Shown: positions 1 through 9,668, numbered from the stretch's first letter. The stretch is 34,037 nt of DNA from Pseudomonadota bacterium (GCA_029561145.1 JAKQJM010000103.1:1-34037), one strand, 5' to 3'. Made by a program: numbers and translations. Notes: generated by a model from the letters alone, not told the origin.

Positions 1-2
1 CA

Positions 3-3000
3 CTGCCGACCGGCGCGCGCAGCGAGGCATCGGTCGAACGCATCGACAAGGCATGTTTTGATCGCTCGCAGCACCGCCTGATCGATTGCCACGCGCTCTC
101 GCCGCTGGCATCGGCGTGGCATGGCGATCGCTTGCTGCGGCGTGATCGGATCCCACCTGCAGGACGCCGCGTCTGCCTCGATCATCTGTATGTAGCCGAG
201 CCTGGACGCGTACTTGAAGGTCCCGCTGCCGATCCGGATCCGCGCGATCCGCTACCGCCTTCGCCACTGGCCGACTTGCGCGCAAGCGTGGCTGAAGCGC
301 TGGCTGTCGATCCGGGGTCGACCAGCGAGGCGCTCGATCAACGCCCGCGAATCCTGCATGTGCTGCACGGCTGGGGTGGCGGCGCCGAACGCTGGGTCCG
401 CGATTTTTGCAGCGCGTATGCTTCGGCTCGCCATCTCGTCCTGATCGCACGTGGCAGCCATGCGCGCAGGCGTCACGGCGAGTGGCTGGAGTTGCACGAC
501 GGCGCATTGAACGGCCCACCGCTGCAACGCATCGCCCTGCCCTGCTCGATCGCCGATACGGTGATCGAGGATTCGGGCTATCGCCGCCTGCTCGCCGAAC
601 TGATCGCCGCGCACGCGATCGATGCCGTCATCGTCTCGTCCTTGATCGGGCACAGCCTCGACGTGCTGCGCACGGGCCTGCCGACCGTGCGCATCGTGCA
701 CGACCACTATCCGCTGTGGCCCGTGCTGCACCGCGATTTCAGCGATCCCGCGCTGCGCTTCGACGACCTCCAGCGACGCGACGACCTCGCTGCTCTCGGC
801 AGTGACCGCGAGTTCACGAATCCTGACCCGAGCCATTGGAAGCAGCTTCGCGATGCCACGGTCGAGGCCCTGCTCGCCGCGCGGACCACCCTGATCGCCC
901 CGAGCCGCTCGGCACTCGACAACGACCTGCGTCTCGCGCCCGAACTCGCCGCGCTGCAATCGTCGATCATTCCGCACGGACTTTCCGCCTGGCCGCGCGC
1001 GCCGGCACCTCGCACTGAGCCACCCCACCGATCGCGCCTGCGCCTGGTCATTCCGGGTCGCGTGCGCCGCGGCAAGGGTGCACAACTGCTTGAACAGGTA
1101 CTGCCGCGCCTGCGCGAGTACGCCGATGTCTTCCTGCTGGGCGCCGGATCCGATGCGCATGCGTTCTTCGGCATGGATGGCGTCCACATCCTGCTCGATT
1201 ATCGCCGCGAGGAGCTCCCGGACCTGCTCGCAGGGATCGCGCCGGATGCGGCGATGCTGCTGCCGACTGTCGCCGAGACGTTCGGTTATACCTTGTCGGA
1301 ACTTCGGGATCTCGGCCTCGCGGTGATTGCGACGCGCATGGGCGCCTACGCCGAACGCATCGAGGACGGCGTCGATGGCTTCCTCGTCGAAGCCAACGCC
1401 GATGCCATCGTTGCGCGCGTCAGCACCTTGTTTTCGCGACGGGAATCTTTGCCGATCGTGCGCAGGCGTGTCGCCGAACGCGGCGAGCCCGGTCTGCCCG
1501 CGATGGCATCGGCCTACGCGAAAATCCTGGACCTGTCGGCCACTCCTGCGACTCGCTATCCGCTCGGCGGTGTCGATATCGCCTCCCAGTTGCTTGCGTC
1601 ACGCAGCAGCGACCTCGTCGTCGCCAGACGCCGGATCGGCGAGTTGCAAGAGAGCGTGGACGCGTTGCGTTCCGAAAGCACGCGTCGTGGCGAATGGGGA
1701 CACGGACTTGACCGCGAACTGGTGATCGCACGCGAAAATCTCGCGCGCCTCGAGGCCGATCTCGAACAGCGCACTGAGTGGGCGCTGCGCCTGGACAGCG
1801 AAGTCGAGTCCCTGCGCCCGATGCTGGACAGTCGCTCATGGCGTTACACCGAGCCGTTGCGCGCGACGGCCGCGCGGCTGCGCGCCATTCGCGTCTCGCT
1901 GGCCTATCGCAGGAATCGCCTGCTCGGCCAGCTACGGCGCGCGCAGGGCAGTCTTGCGCGACACGGCCTTGCCGGCACCTGGGCCCGCCTCGTGCGTGAA
2001 TTGCGCGGCGGCTCGCCCGTGCACGGCCGCGAAGTCTTTGCGGCACCCGATGAGGCGTTTTCGCCGTTTGCCGTGCCGACCAGCGCGAGCCCGCGCGTTT
2101 CGATCGTGATCCCGGTCCACAACAAGTTCCCCTATACCGCGGCCTGCCTGCGTTCATTGGGCGCGCATGCGAGCGCGACCGCGTTCGAGGTCATCGTCGT
2201 CGATGATCTCTCCACCGACACGACCGAATCGCGGCTCGCCCGCATCGACGGAATCCGCAGCATCCGCAATGCGGAAAATCTCGGCTTCGTCGGCTCGTGC
2301 AACGCCGGCGCAGCGATCGCGATCGGTGAGTACGTGCTTTTTCTAAACAATGACACGGTGGTGACGGCGGGCTGGCTCGATGCCCTGTTGCGCTGCTTTG
2401 ACGAGCAGAGCGACGCCGGCCTGGTCGGTTCGCGACTGGTCTATCCGGACGGTCGCCTGCAGGAAGCCGGCGGCATCATCTTCAATGACGGCTCGGGCTG
2501 GAACTACGGTCGCTTCGAGGATCCGAACGACACGCGCTTCGCGTTCCGTCGCGAAGTCGACTACTGCTCGGGCGCAGCGATCATGCTGCGTCGCGACCTG
2601 TTCGAGACACTCGGGCGTTTCGATGGCCGCTATGCGCCGGCCTACTACGAGGACACCGATCTCGCCTTCGCAGTCCGTGCCGCCGGCCTGAAGGTCTACT
2701 ACGAGCCGCGTTCGCGCGTGGTCCATTTCGAAGGCATCACCGCTGGCACCGACACCGGCAGCGGCATGAAGCGCTACCAGGTGGTCAATCAGGCGAAGTT
2801 CGTCGACAAGTGGCGCGATGCGCTGCGCGGGCAACCCGAACCCGCAACACCCATCCACCTGGCTGCAACACATCGCGCGCGACATCGCATTCTCGTGATC
2901 GACGCGACCACGCCCGCACCGGACCAGGACGCCGGTTCGCTGCGCATGGTCAATCTGATGCGAGTCCTGCGCAACAGCGGCTGCCATGTCGTGTTCATGG

Positions 3001-3971
3001 CCAGCAACCGGGCATGGATTGAACGCTACACCGCTGACTTGCAGGATCTCGGCATCGAGGTCCTGCATCATCCCTACCATTCCGAACCGGTCGCGCTGTT
3101 CCGCGAGCGTGGCCCGGAATTCGACGCGATCGTCCTGTCGCGCCATTACGTCGCGAGGGAATTCATCGGTCTCGCGCGCCTGTACGCGCCGCGCGCACGA
3201 TTGGTCTTCGACACCGTCGACCTGCACTATCTGCGCGAGACGCGTGAAGCCGAACTGGAAGGTCGCGCCGATCTCATGCGCAGCGCCAACGCGACGCGGA
3301 CCCAGGAACTGGCGGTGATGCGCGATTGCGACGTCACCTTGGTGGTCAGCACCGCGGAACGCGAGATCCTCGGTCGCGATGCGCCCGCCGTGAAGGTCGA
3401 CGTGCTCGCGACCGTCAACGAGATTTTCGGCTGCCGCAAGCCGTTTGCCGAGCGGCACGACCTGGTCTTCGTCGGCGGATTCCAGCATCCACCGAACATC
3501 GATTCGGTGCTGTGGTTCGTGCGGGAAATCTTCCCGCTGGTGCTCGCGCGAAAGCCGGGAATGCGCCTGCATGTCGTCGGCAGCAAGGCGACCGCGGCGA
3601 TCCGTGCGCTCGGCAGCGAGCACGTGATAATCCACGGCTTCGTCGAGGACATCGCCCGGTTCATGGACGACTGTCGTGTCTCGATCGCACCAGTGCGCTA
3701 CGGCGCAGGCATCAAGGGCAAGATCAATACCGCGATGAGCTACGGCCTGCCGGTCGTGGCTACGCCAACTGCCGTCGAGGGCATGCACCTTCGGGCTGGC
3801 GAGGATGTGCTGGTCGCCGCGGAAGCGAGCGGATTCGCCGATGCCGTCGTCAGGCTGCATGACGATGAAGAACTGTGGAACCGGCTGTCGGCCAATGGAC
3901 TCGCCAATGTGCGCGAGCATTTCTCGTTCGAGGCCGCGGAGAAGGCGGTCCGGCGAATCTTCGCGCTCTGA
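3..3971 (+). CDS. Multi-domain glycosyltransferase (GT4-coiled coil-GT2-GT4), 5' end outside the window
   Basis: The protein probably adds several sugars to a surface glycan (O-antigen or capsule type) at the cytoplasmic face of the inner membrane. The frame stays open to base 3, so the true start lies upstream; the first possible in-frame start visible, TTG at 132, is unlikely to be real. Three catalytic-looking modules are visible. A GT4/GT-B module (about 350-1500) has the glycine-rich loop HGWGGGAERWV and an E-x7-E motif with its two Glu codons at 1275 and 1299. A charged heptad-like stretch (about 1600-1830) looks like coiled coil and ends in SRSWRYTEPLR. A GT2/GT-A module (about 2095-2800) starts VSIVIPVHNK and has NND (2346-2354) in the DXD position. 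A second GT4-like module (about 2880-3970) has GAGIKGKINTAMSYGLPVV. The visible part is already over 1,300 codons, far longer than a single glycosyltransferase. Family assignment is firm; the sugar and acceptor cannot be read from sequence. Confidence 0.9.
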   Translation: MPTGARSEASVERIDKACFDRSQHRLIDCHALSPLASAWHGDRLLRRDRIPPAGRRVCLDHLYVAEPGRVLEGPAADPDPRDPLPPSPLADLRASVAEALAVDPGSTSEALDQRPRILHVLHGWGGGAERWVRDFCSAYASARHLVLIARGSHARRRHGEWLELHDGALNGPPLQRIALPCSIADTVIEDSGYRRLLAELIAAHAIDAVIVSSLIGHSLDVLRTGLPTVRIVHDHYPLWPVLHRDFSDPALRFDDLQRRDDLAALGSDREFTNPDPSHWKQLRDATVEALLAARTTLIAPSRSALDNDLRLAPELAALQSSIIPHGLSAWPRAPAPRTEPPHRSRLRLVIPGRVRRGKGAQLLEQVLPRLREYADVFLLGAGSDAHAFFGMDGVHILLDYRREELPDLLAGIAPDAAMLLPTVAETFGYTLSELRDLGLAVIATRMGAYAERIEDGVDGFLVEANADAIVARVSTLFSRRESLPIVRRRVAERGEPGLPAMASAYAKILDLSATPATRYPLGGVDIASQLLASRSSDLVVARRRIGELQESVDALRSESTRRGEWGHGLDRELVIARENLARLEADLEQRTEWALRLDSEVESLRPMLDSRSWRYTEPLRATAARLRAIRVSLAYRRNRLLGQLRRAQGSLARHGLAGTWARLVRELRGGSPVHGREVFAAPDEAFSPFAVPTSASPRVSIVIPVHNKFPYTAACLRSLGAHASATAFEVIVVDDLSTDTTESRLARIDGIRSIRNAENLGFVGSCNAGAAIAIGEYVLFLNNDTVVTAGWLDALLRCFDEQSDAGLVGSRLVYPDGRLQEAGGIIFNDGSGWNYGRFEDPNDTRFAFRREVDYCSGAAIMLRRDLFETLGRFDGRYAPAYYEDTDLAFAVRAAGLKVYYEPRSRVVHFEGITAGTDTGSGMKRYQVVNQAKFVDKWRDALRGQPEPATPIHLAATHRARHRILVIDATTPAPDQDAGSLRMVNLMRVLRNSGCHVVFMASNRAWIERYTADLQDLGIEVLHHPYHSEPVALFRERGPEFDAIVLSRHYVAREFIGLARLYAPRARLVFDTVDLHYLRETREAELEGRADLMRSANATRTQELAVMRDCDVTLVVSTAEREILGRDAPAVKVDVLATVNEIFGCRKPFAERHDLVFVGGFQHPPNIDSVLWFVREIFPLVLARKPGMRLHVVGSKATAAIRALGSEHVIIHGFVEDIARFMDDCRVSIAPVRYGAGIKGKINTAMSYGLPVVATPTAVEGMHLRAGEDVLVAAEASGFADAVVRLHDDEELWNRLSANGLANVREHFSFEAAEKAVRRIFAL

Positions 3972-4006
3972 TCTCCTGGGGTAACGTGATCAGGTGATGC
4001 GCTGGC

Positions 4007-4789
4007 TCAGGCCAGTCGCCACTCGCCGTCGATCTCCAGGCATTCCCAGCAGACTTCATCGGCCGGCAGGCCGCATGGCGCGAAGCTGCGCTCGCGAAAG
4101 AACACACTGCCGTCATCGTGCTGCATGACCAGCGTGCTGGCGCGGGTTCCGTAGTGCTCGCCACGAATGAAGACCGGCGCAAGCAGGCGTTCGAGATGCT
4201 GGCCCACACCGGTCTCCGGCAGCTCGCCATCATCGGGTTGCGACTCGTCGGCCAGTAGCGCGAGCAGGCTCGCATCGTCGCGCTGTCCTGCGCGCACCGT
4301 GCGGCGGAAGCCTTCGCGCAGCCGTTCGATCTTCGGCCAGTGGCTGTCGGCCGGACCGTTGCTCACGACATGCACGCCGGCGCGCAATCGCTGCAGGCGT
4401 GCATCATGGCCGTCGATCAGCCAGACCGCCGAGCGATCACCGAACACGAGGTTGAATGGACCGTACTGATCGAGTTGCCCGATCACGCGCTGCGCGAACG
4501 CGTCGGGCGCTTCACCGCCGGCGACGAACTCGCGCACGAGCTGACCGCGCGACCGGGGTGCCTTGGCCGGAAGCCCGGTGCGCAGATTCGTGACTGCTGC
4601 AAAGCGACCATCGTTGCGCTGTGCCAGCCAACTGCCAGCACCGATCCGATCAAGTCCGCCAAGGCAATCGGCAGCTCCGCGCCACGGCTGGGCGATATCG
4701 CTTGGCTTGGCATGGAACTCATCACGATTGCCGAGCAGGACCAATGGCCATTCGATCAAGGCCTCGATCGCAATCAGCAGGATGCACAT
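4007..4789 (-). CDS. NRDE family protein (TANGO2-like)
   Basis: The predicted product has 260 residues, the usual length for the family. It begins Met-Cys, giving the Cys2 that is invariant in NRDE/TANGO2 proteins, followed by GNRDE at residues 20-24, which names the family, and further on AVTNLR and SNGPADSHWPK. The fold is thought to resemble N-terminal nucleophile hydrolases, with Cys2 as candidate nucleophile. The biochemical role in bacteria is not established; eukaryotic TANGO2 has been linked to lipid and haem handling. It lies 15 bases downstream of the Ser/Thr kinase gene on the same strand and is probably co-transcribed with it. It converges with the large glycosyltransferase across a 35-base gap with no clear terminator. 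Confidence 0.88.
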   Translation of the reverse strand: MCILLIAIEALIEWPLVLLGNRDEFHAKPSDIAQPWRGAADCLGGLDRIGAGSWLAQRNDGRFAAVTNLRTGLPAKAPRSRGQLVREFVAGGEAPDAFAQRVIGQLDQYGPFNLVFGDRSAVWLIDGHDARLQRLRAGVHVVSNGPADSHWPKIERLREGFRRTVRAGQRDDASLLALLADESQPDDGELPETGVGQHLERLLAPVFIRGEHYGTRASTLVMQHDDGSVFFRERSFAPCGLPADEVCWECLEIDGEWRLA

Positions 4790-4804
4790 GCCGGTGTATC
4801 GCGA

Positions 4805-7348
4805 TCAGCCCGACGCCGGCGGAAGCTCGCGCAATTTCTGTTCCAGCGCGACAAGGCGTGCGTTGTTGGGGCTGAGGCCATGCGCCGACTGCAAGGCGCG
4901 GCGGGCGTCTTCGACCTGCTTCTCGGCAATGCGTTTTTCGGCGAGATCGAGATAGGCGTTGGCGAGACGCTCGGACATCGCGGCGATCGACGGGTCGGAC
5001 GGTGCGACCTGGCGTACGACCTCGAGCATGCCCAGCGCGCGCCCGAGCAACCCTTCACCGATCTGCTGGTCGAACAATTCGCGCGCCTTCGCGGGCAGGC
5101 GCTGCAGCCCTTCCAGCGCAGCCGCATTGTTGCCGTCGATCGCGAGGGCGGCGCGATACTTGTCGTACGCGCTGTTGCCCGGAGGATTGATGAGGCGTCC
5201 CGCATTGCTCGCCTGCTCGGCTTCATTGATCAGGTTGCGCATGCGCTCGATGTCCGCCGGCGATGCCGGCGGCCGTTCGGCGGCAATCGCGAGGCGTTCG
5301 CGCAGCTCGCGTAGTTCGCTGCGTGCCGCGCGCAGGTCGCCCTGGCCCGGGATCAATGCCTCGGCCTGATCGAGAAGGCGACCGGCTGCCGTCGTATTGC
5401 TGTCCTCGATCGCGGCCCTGGCCTGGACGATCAGTGCCTGACCGACGCGGCGCAGTCCGGCGCGGGCACGCTCATTGTTGGCATCGCGCTGCAGTACCGA
5501 TTCAAGAACGCCCTGGGCCGAATCGGCACTGCCGCTGAATCTGCCTGTCCGCAACAGCGCCTCGCCGCGCAGGAGGTCCTTCTCGATGGCCGCGGCAGAC
5601 GCCTCGCGCTGGCTGCCGAGCTGGGCGCGCAGATCCGGCAGGGCAGGATAGGAAGGCATGATCCGCGCAACATCCTCGACCCGGCTCGTTGCGCTCGCCA
5701 GATCGTTCGCCGAGAAGGCGGACTTGGCCTGTGCAGCCAACGCGTCGACGCTGCGCATGATGCCGGCCTTGGCCAGTGCGTTGCTGCTGTCGCTGGCGAG
5801 AATGCGCTGATAGAGAGCGACCGAGCCGTCATCACCGAGCAGGCGTCCGCCGTCGAATGCAGCCTGCGCTGCTGCGAGCACGGATTCGGTTTCATTGCCG
5901 CGCGCGTCGAATGCGACGATGGATTTCTCGACTTCCTCGATCGCGATGCCGCCGCCGAGCAACTCGCGTGCCGACACGATAGCCTGCCGGGCAGCGTCGA
6001 CATCGTTGCGCTTGAGCGCATCACGCCCGCGTGCAAGCAGTTTCTCGCCGACCGCATTGAGTCCGCGACGCGCGATGTCGTTGTCCTGGTCGAGCGAACG
6101 CGCTTGCCGGAACAGCTCGCGCGCGCTGTCGCCGCGACTGCCATCAAGATTCCCTGCATCGAGAGCCCGCTGCGCGCGGGCAAGTATGTCGTTGAGTTCC
6201 GTCGTCGGCAGAAAACTGCGCAACCGGTCCTGGTGCTTCCAGATCATCACGCCGCCACCTGCCACGAACAGGCCAAGGGCAAGGGCGATCCAGAGTCCAG
6301 CACCCTTTCGGGCACGCCGGGTCTTGCGTCGCGATACGCGACTCGCGCGCAGAATGTGATCATCGGTTGCCGCGATGATCTCCTCGAGACGCCCCATGCT
6401 CGGATCGGAACGCCGGCGCGGATCGGCCTCGGCGGAACCCGGGCGCGGCGAGGAACTGCCGTTGGGCGAAGGTGAAATCCGCGTCTCGGCCGAGCGCGCG
6501 TCGCGCTGATAGTCCTCGGCGGCCGAATCGAGACCCGGCAGGTCGCCATTGCTGATCGCCTGTTCGTAGCGCGCGATGGCCATCGCCGCATCGTTGCCGG
6601 TCTGGAAACGATCATGCGGTTCCTTGGCCAGCAATCCGTCGACAAGCGGCTGCAGCACCGCCAGCGATTCCGGCAACTTCGGCACCGGCTGGGTGATGTG
6701 CATGATGCCCACCGCCAGCGAATCCTCGGCGTGGTACGGCACGCGACCCACCAGCATCTCGTAGAGGACGACGCCCAGGCTATACAGGTCGGCGCGTCCG
6801 TCGAGCTGCTTGCCGCGCGCCTGCTCCGGGCTCATGTAGTGCGGCGTGCCAACCACGGCGCCGGTGCGCGTCATGCGCGTCGCCGAATCGTTGGCGCGGG
6901 CGATCCCGAAGTCGGTCAGCGCCGACGAACCGTCATCGCGCAACAGGATGTTGTCGGGTTTGATATCGCGGTGGATGAATCCCTTCTGCTGCGCGTAGTT
7001 GATCGCTCCGGCGATCTCGCGCGTGACGCGCAGCGCAAAGGCCACCGGCCGCGCCGGGCCGTCCTTGCTGAGAACCGGTCCGCCGGCCAGATATTCCATC
7101 GCGATGTAGTGATAGTCGCCAATACGGCCGACATCGTGGATTCCGACCACATGGCGATGATGCAGGCGCGCCGCAATTTTCGCCTCGCGCTGGAAGCGCT
7201 CGCCGAAATTCGGGTCGACCAGCAAGGCGGGCGACATGACCTTGATCGCGACCTCGCGGTCCACGGATTCCTGGACCGCGAGGTACACGGTGGCCATGCC
7301 GCCGCGACCCAGCTGTCGCAGCAAACGGTATCCGGGAATTTCGATCAC
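4805..7348 (-). CDS. Transmembrane serine/threonine protein kinase with repeat-rich C-terminal domain
   Basis: This is a Hanks-type kinase of 847 residues. The kinase domain spans about residues 7-265: glycine loop GRGGMATVY (14-22), ATP-binding Lys36 in VAIK, catalytic Asp128 in IHRDIKPDN, DFG at 146-148 and SPEQA in place of APE, so it should be active. A low-complexity, basic juxtamembrane segment (270-350) leads to one transmembrane helix at about 351-369. The remaining 480 residues, probably periplasmic, hold four related TPR-like units starting near 388, 490, 592 and 705, plus a final TPR-like hairpin (796-847). No PASTA domains are seen. The start is GTG at 7348-7346. It sits 84 bases downstream of relA and 15 bases upstream of the NRDE gene. 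Substrates and ligand are unknown. Confidence 0.93.
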   Translation of the reverse strand: MIEIPGYRLLRQLGRGGMATVYLAVQESVDREVAIKVMSPALLVDPNFGERFQREAKIAARLHHRHVVGIHDVGRIGDYHYIAMEYLAGGPVLSKDGPARPVAFALRVTREIAGAINYAQQKGFIHRDIKPDNILLRDDGSSALTDFGIARANDSATRMTRTGAVVGTPHYMSPEQARGKQLDGRADLYSLGVVLYEMLVGRVPYHAEDSLAVGIMHITQPVPKLPESLAVLQPLVDGLLAKEPHDRFQTGNDAAMAIARYEQAISNGDLPGLDSAAEDYQRDARSAETRISPSPNGSSSPRPGSAEADPRRRSDPSMGRLEEIIAATDDHILRASRVSRRKTRRARKGAGLWIALALGLFVAGGGVMIWKHQDRLRSFLPTTELNDILARAQRALDAGNLDGSRGDSARELFRQARSLDQDNDIARRGLNAVGEKLLARGRDALKRNDVDAARQAIVSARELLGGGIAIEEVEKSIVAFDARGNETESVLAAAQAAFDGGRLLGDDGSVALYQRILASDSSNALAKAGIMRSVDALAAQAKSAFSANDLASATSRVEDVARIMPSYPALPDLRAQLGSQREASAAAIEKDLLRGEALLRTGRFSGSADSAQGVLESVLQRDANNERARAGLRRVGQALIVQARAAIEDSNTTAAGRLLDQAEALIPGQGDLRAARSELRELRERLAIAAERPPASPADIERMRNLINEAEQASNAGRLINPPGNSAYDKYRAALAIDGNNAAALEGLQRLPAKARELFDQQIGEGLLGRALGMLEVVRQVAPSDPSIAAMSERLANAYLDLAEKRIAEKQVEDARRALQSAHGLSPNNARLVALEQKLRELPPASG

Positions 7349-7394
7349 GTGGGGGCTCTATCCATGCGCGATGCCGCACTGCAGCGTGAACGCT

Positions 7395-7403
7395 AGCATA
7401 CCA
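7395..7403 (-). promoter_or_regulatory. Possible extended -10 promoter element before the kinase gene
   Basis: Read on the minus strand, bases 7403-7395 give TGGTATGCT, matching the extended -10 pattern TG-n-TATnnT. It falls in the 84-base gap between relA and the kinase, about 45 bases before the kinase GTG. No convincing -35 box is seen, which extended -10 promoters can tolerate. If real, it would allow the kinase and NRDE genes to be transcribed separately from relA. Confidence 0.3.
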
Positions 7404-7432
7404 GCCGACCACGCCCTGCGCCGCTGCGCGCG

Positions 7433-9562
7433 TCAGGCCTGGCGCTGCGCTTCGATGACATTCGGCACCGCATGCAATTGCCCGAGCAGGGCCGAAAGCT
7501 GGCCGAAATCGGCAACCCTCAGCACATAGATCATGCGTACTTCGTTGCGCGCCGGGTCGACCTTGGCATCGACGGCAAGGACATTCACGTTCGCGGCGGC
7601 GATCACGTTGCTGACATCCTTGTGCAGGCCCTTGCGGTCGTAGCCGCGCACGAGCACGTTCACTTCGTAGGCACGCTGCCGCCCACCTCCCCATTCGACT
7701 TCGATGATGCGATCGGGATCCAGGTTGCGCAGGCGCTGCAACTGCCGGCAATCGGCGCGATGCACGCTGACACCGCGGCCGCGCGTGATGAAACCGGTAA
7801 CCGCATCACCCGGCAGCGGTTGGCAGCAGCGCGCCAGCACCGAAAGCAGGTTGCCGATCCCTTCGATGACCAGCGCATCCTTTGCAGGTGCCAGCGCCCG
7901 GGTCGGGGTGGGTCTTGCATTGGCGGTGTCATCGGCCGACCCGCCGTCATGCAGCGACCGCGCGATCTGGGTCGAGGTGACATCGCCGAGGGCGATCGCC
8001 TCGAAAAGCTCATCGACCGAACGCAACTGGAAGCGCGCGGGCAGGCTGTCGAGTTCGATGTTGTGCAGGGCCAATCGCTTCAGCTCGCGCTCGAGCACGC
8101 CGCGTCCCGCCGCGATATTGATCTCGCGGTCCGCCTGCCTGAACCAGTTGCGCACCTTGTTCCGGGCCCGCGCGGTATGCAGAAAACCGTGGTGGGCCGA
8201 CAACCAGTCGCGGCGCGGTGTAGCGGTCTTGCCGGTAAGGATCTCGATGCGATCGCCACTGTCCGGCTGGAAGGTCAGCGGCACGATGCGCCCGTTGACC
8301 TTCGCGCCCCGGCAGCGGTGACCGACGTCGGTATGGACCAGATAGGCGAAATCGAGCACCGTCGCGCCCTTCGGCAAATCGAGAACCTGGCCCTTCGGCG
8401 TCAGCAGGTAGACGCGATCCTCGATGACATCGGTGCGAAACCCGGCCAGCAGGGCCGAGTCGTCATCCTGCTCATCGCGACCTTCGAGGAGCTGGCGCAT
8501 CCATGCGATCTTCCGCTCGAAGCTCGCGTCGCCGCCGCCGCCTTCCTTGTAGCGCCAATGCGCGGCGAAACCGAGCTCGGCATACGCGTGCATGTCGTGC
8601 GAGCGGATCTGCACCTCGAGGGTGCGACCCTGCGGACCAATCACGGCCGTGTGCAGGGACTGATAGTTGTTGCCTTTGGGACTGGCAATGTAGTCGTCGA
8701 ACTCGCCGGAAACGAACGGCCACAGCGAGTGCACGACTCCAAGCGCGGCGTAGCAGGCCGGGACGTCGGCGACCAGCACGCGCAGCGCGCGGATATCGTA
8801 GAGATCCGAGAAATCCAGCCCCTTCTTCTGCATCTTTCGCCAGATCGAGCTGATGTGCTTGGGACGACCGGCAATCTCGGCCTTGATGCCTGCTTCATCG
8901 AGCGCGGCCTGCAACTCAGAGCGCGCCTGCACGATCCAGGTCTCGCGATCCCCGCGACGCTCATCGAGCAGATCGGCGATGCGCCGATAGGTCTCGGGCT
9001 GCAGGTGGCGGAACGCCAGGTCCTCGAGTTCCCACTTGAGTTGCCAGATGCCCAGGCGATTGGCGAGTGGCGCATGGATGTCGGCCGTCAGTCGGGCCAT
9101 TGCGCGCCGATCCTCCTCAGCCAGGTCGGCCGCCGCGCGCATCCGCACGAGCTGCTTGGCGAGCAGGATGAAGACCACGCGCAAGTCGCGGATGATGGCG
9201 AGCAGCAGCCGGCGCAGGCCTTCAGCCGCGCCGGTTCCGGCGCGCACCGAGTACAGCGACCAGACCTTTTCCGCCGCACGCTGCCCCTCGATGAGATCGA
9301 GCACTTCGCTGCCGTGAGCGGCCAGTTCGCCCGCTTCAAGGGTGCAACCGGCCAGCATGGCCTCATGCAGGAGCAACGCGATCTGCGCGGCCGGTCCAGT
9401 CGCGAGTTCGTCGAGTTCGACGAGGACGGCCGCGCGGATCGGTGCAGCCGCGTTCCATTGCACGCGCGCCGCCTCGTTGCCACGCAGGTGGGTTTCGATC
9501 AGGGCGAGCGCAGCATCGGTCGGGTTGGACACGGCCAGTACGGGATTCGACGAGGGCATCAC
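7433..9562 (-). CDS. relA: GTP pyrophosphokinase RelA, (p)ppGpp synthetase I
   Basis: This is a long RelA/SpoT homologue (709 residues) that makes (p)ppGpp from ATP and GTP/GDP when uncharged tRNA stalls ribosomes. The N-terminal HD-type hydrolase region (about 40-160) is degenerate: the place where SpoT has a metal-binding His-Asp reads LLHEAMLAG, so hydrolase activity is not expected. The synthetase domain has EFDD at 287-290 followed by YIASPKGNNYQSLHT, the acidic EXDD signature of monofunctional RelA rather than the RXKD of bifunctional SpoT. A TGS domain follows at about 380-445, then a region with LARCCQPLPGDAV and a C-terminal ACT domain at about 635-709. The start is GTG at 9562-9560 followed directly by ATG; either could be used, and only a weak ribosome binding site is seen. 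A perfect 13-bp hairpin lies about 20 bases upstream. Confidence 0.96.
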   Translation of the reverse strand: MMPSSNPVLAVSNPTDAALALIETHLRGNEAARVQWNAAAPIRAAVLVELDELATGPAAQIALLLHEAMLAGCTLEAGELAAHGSEVLDLIEGQRAAEKVWSLYSVRAGTGAAEGLRRLLLAIIRDLRVVFILLAKQLVRMRAAADLAEEDRRAMARLTADIHAPLANRLGIWQLKWELEDLAFRHLQPETYRRIADLLDERRGDRETWIVQARSELQAALDEAGIKAEIAGRPKHISSIWRKMQKKGLDFSDLYDIRALRVLVADVPACYAALGVVHSLWPFVSGEFDDYIASPKGNNYQSLHTAVIGPQGRTLEVQIRSHDMHAYAELGFAAHWRYKEGGGGDASFERKIAWMRQLLEGRDEQDDDSALLAGFRTDVIEDRVYLLTPKGQVLDLPKGATVLDFAYLVHTDVGHRCRGAKVNGRIVPLTFQPDSGDRIEILTGKTATPRRDWLSAHHGFLHTARARNKVRNWFRQADREINIAAGRGVLERELKRLALHNIELDSLPARFQLRSVDELFEAIALGDVTSTQIARSLHDGGSADDTANARPTPTRALAPAKDALVIEGIGNLLSVLARCCQPLPGDAVTGFITRGRGVSVHRADCRQLQRLRNLDPDRIIEVEWGGGRQRAYEVNVLVRGYDRKGLHKDVSNVIAAANVNVLAVDAKVDPARNEVRMIYVLRVADFGQLSALLGQLHAVPNVIEAQRQA

Positions 9563-9583
9563 ATTGTCACCCGATCACACGGG

Positions 9584-9614
9584 CCTTGTTCGATTCTCTG
9601 CGAATCGAACAAGG
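9584..9614. repeat. Perfect 13-bp inverted repeat just upstream of relA
   Basis: The arms 9584-9596 and 9602-9614 (CCTTGTTCGATTC and its exact complement) are separated by a 5-base loop. It ends 22 bases before the relA GTG, so it would lie in the leader or over the promoter. No T-run follows on either strand, so a simple intrinsic terminator is unlikely. It could be an operator, an mRNA leader hairpin or a mobile palindromic unit. Confidence 0.8.
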
Positions 9615-9668
9615 GGATTGGGATGTGCTGGCAACGCAAGCCGGCAATTGATCGGACGGAGCCTGTCA

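Noticed and set aside
2343-3920. Long open frame antisense to the large glycosyltransferase
   Set aside because: It mirrors the codon bias of the sense gene, has no recognisable domain, and the sense frame has clear glycosyltransferase motifs throughout.
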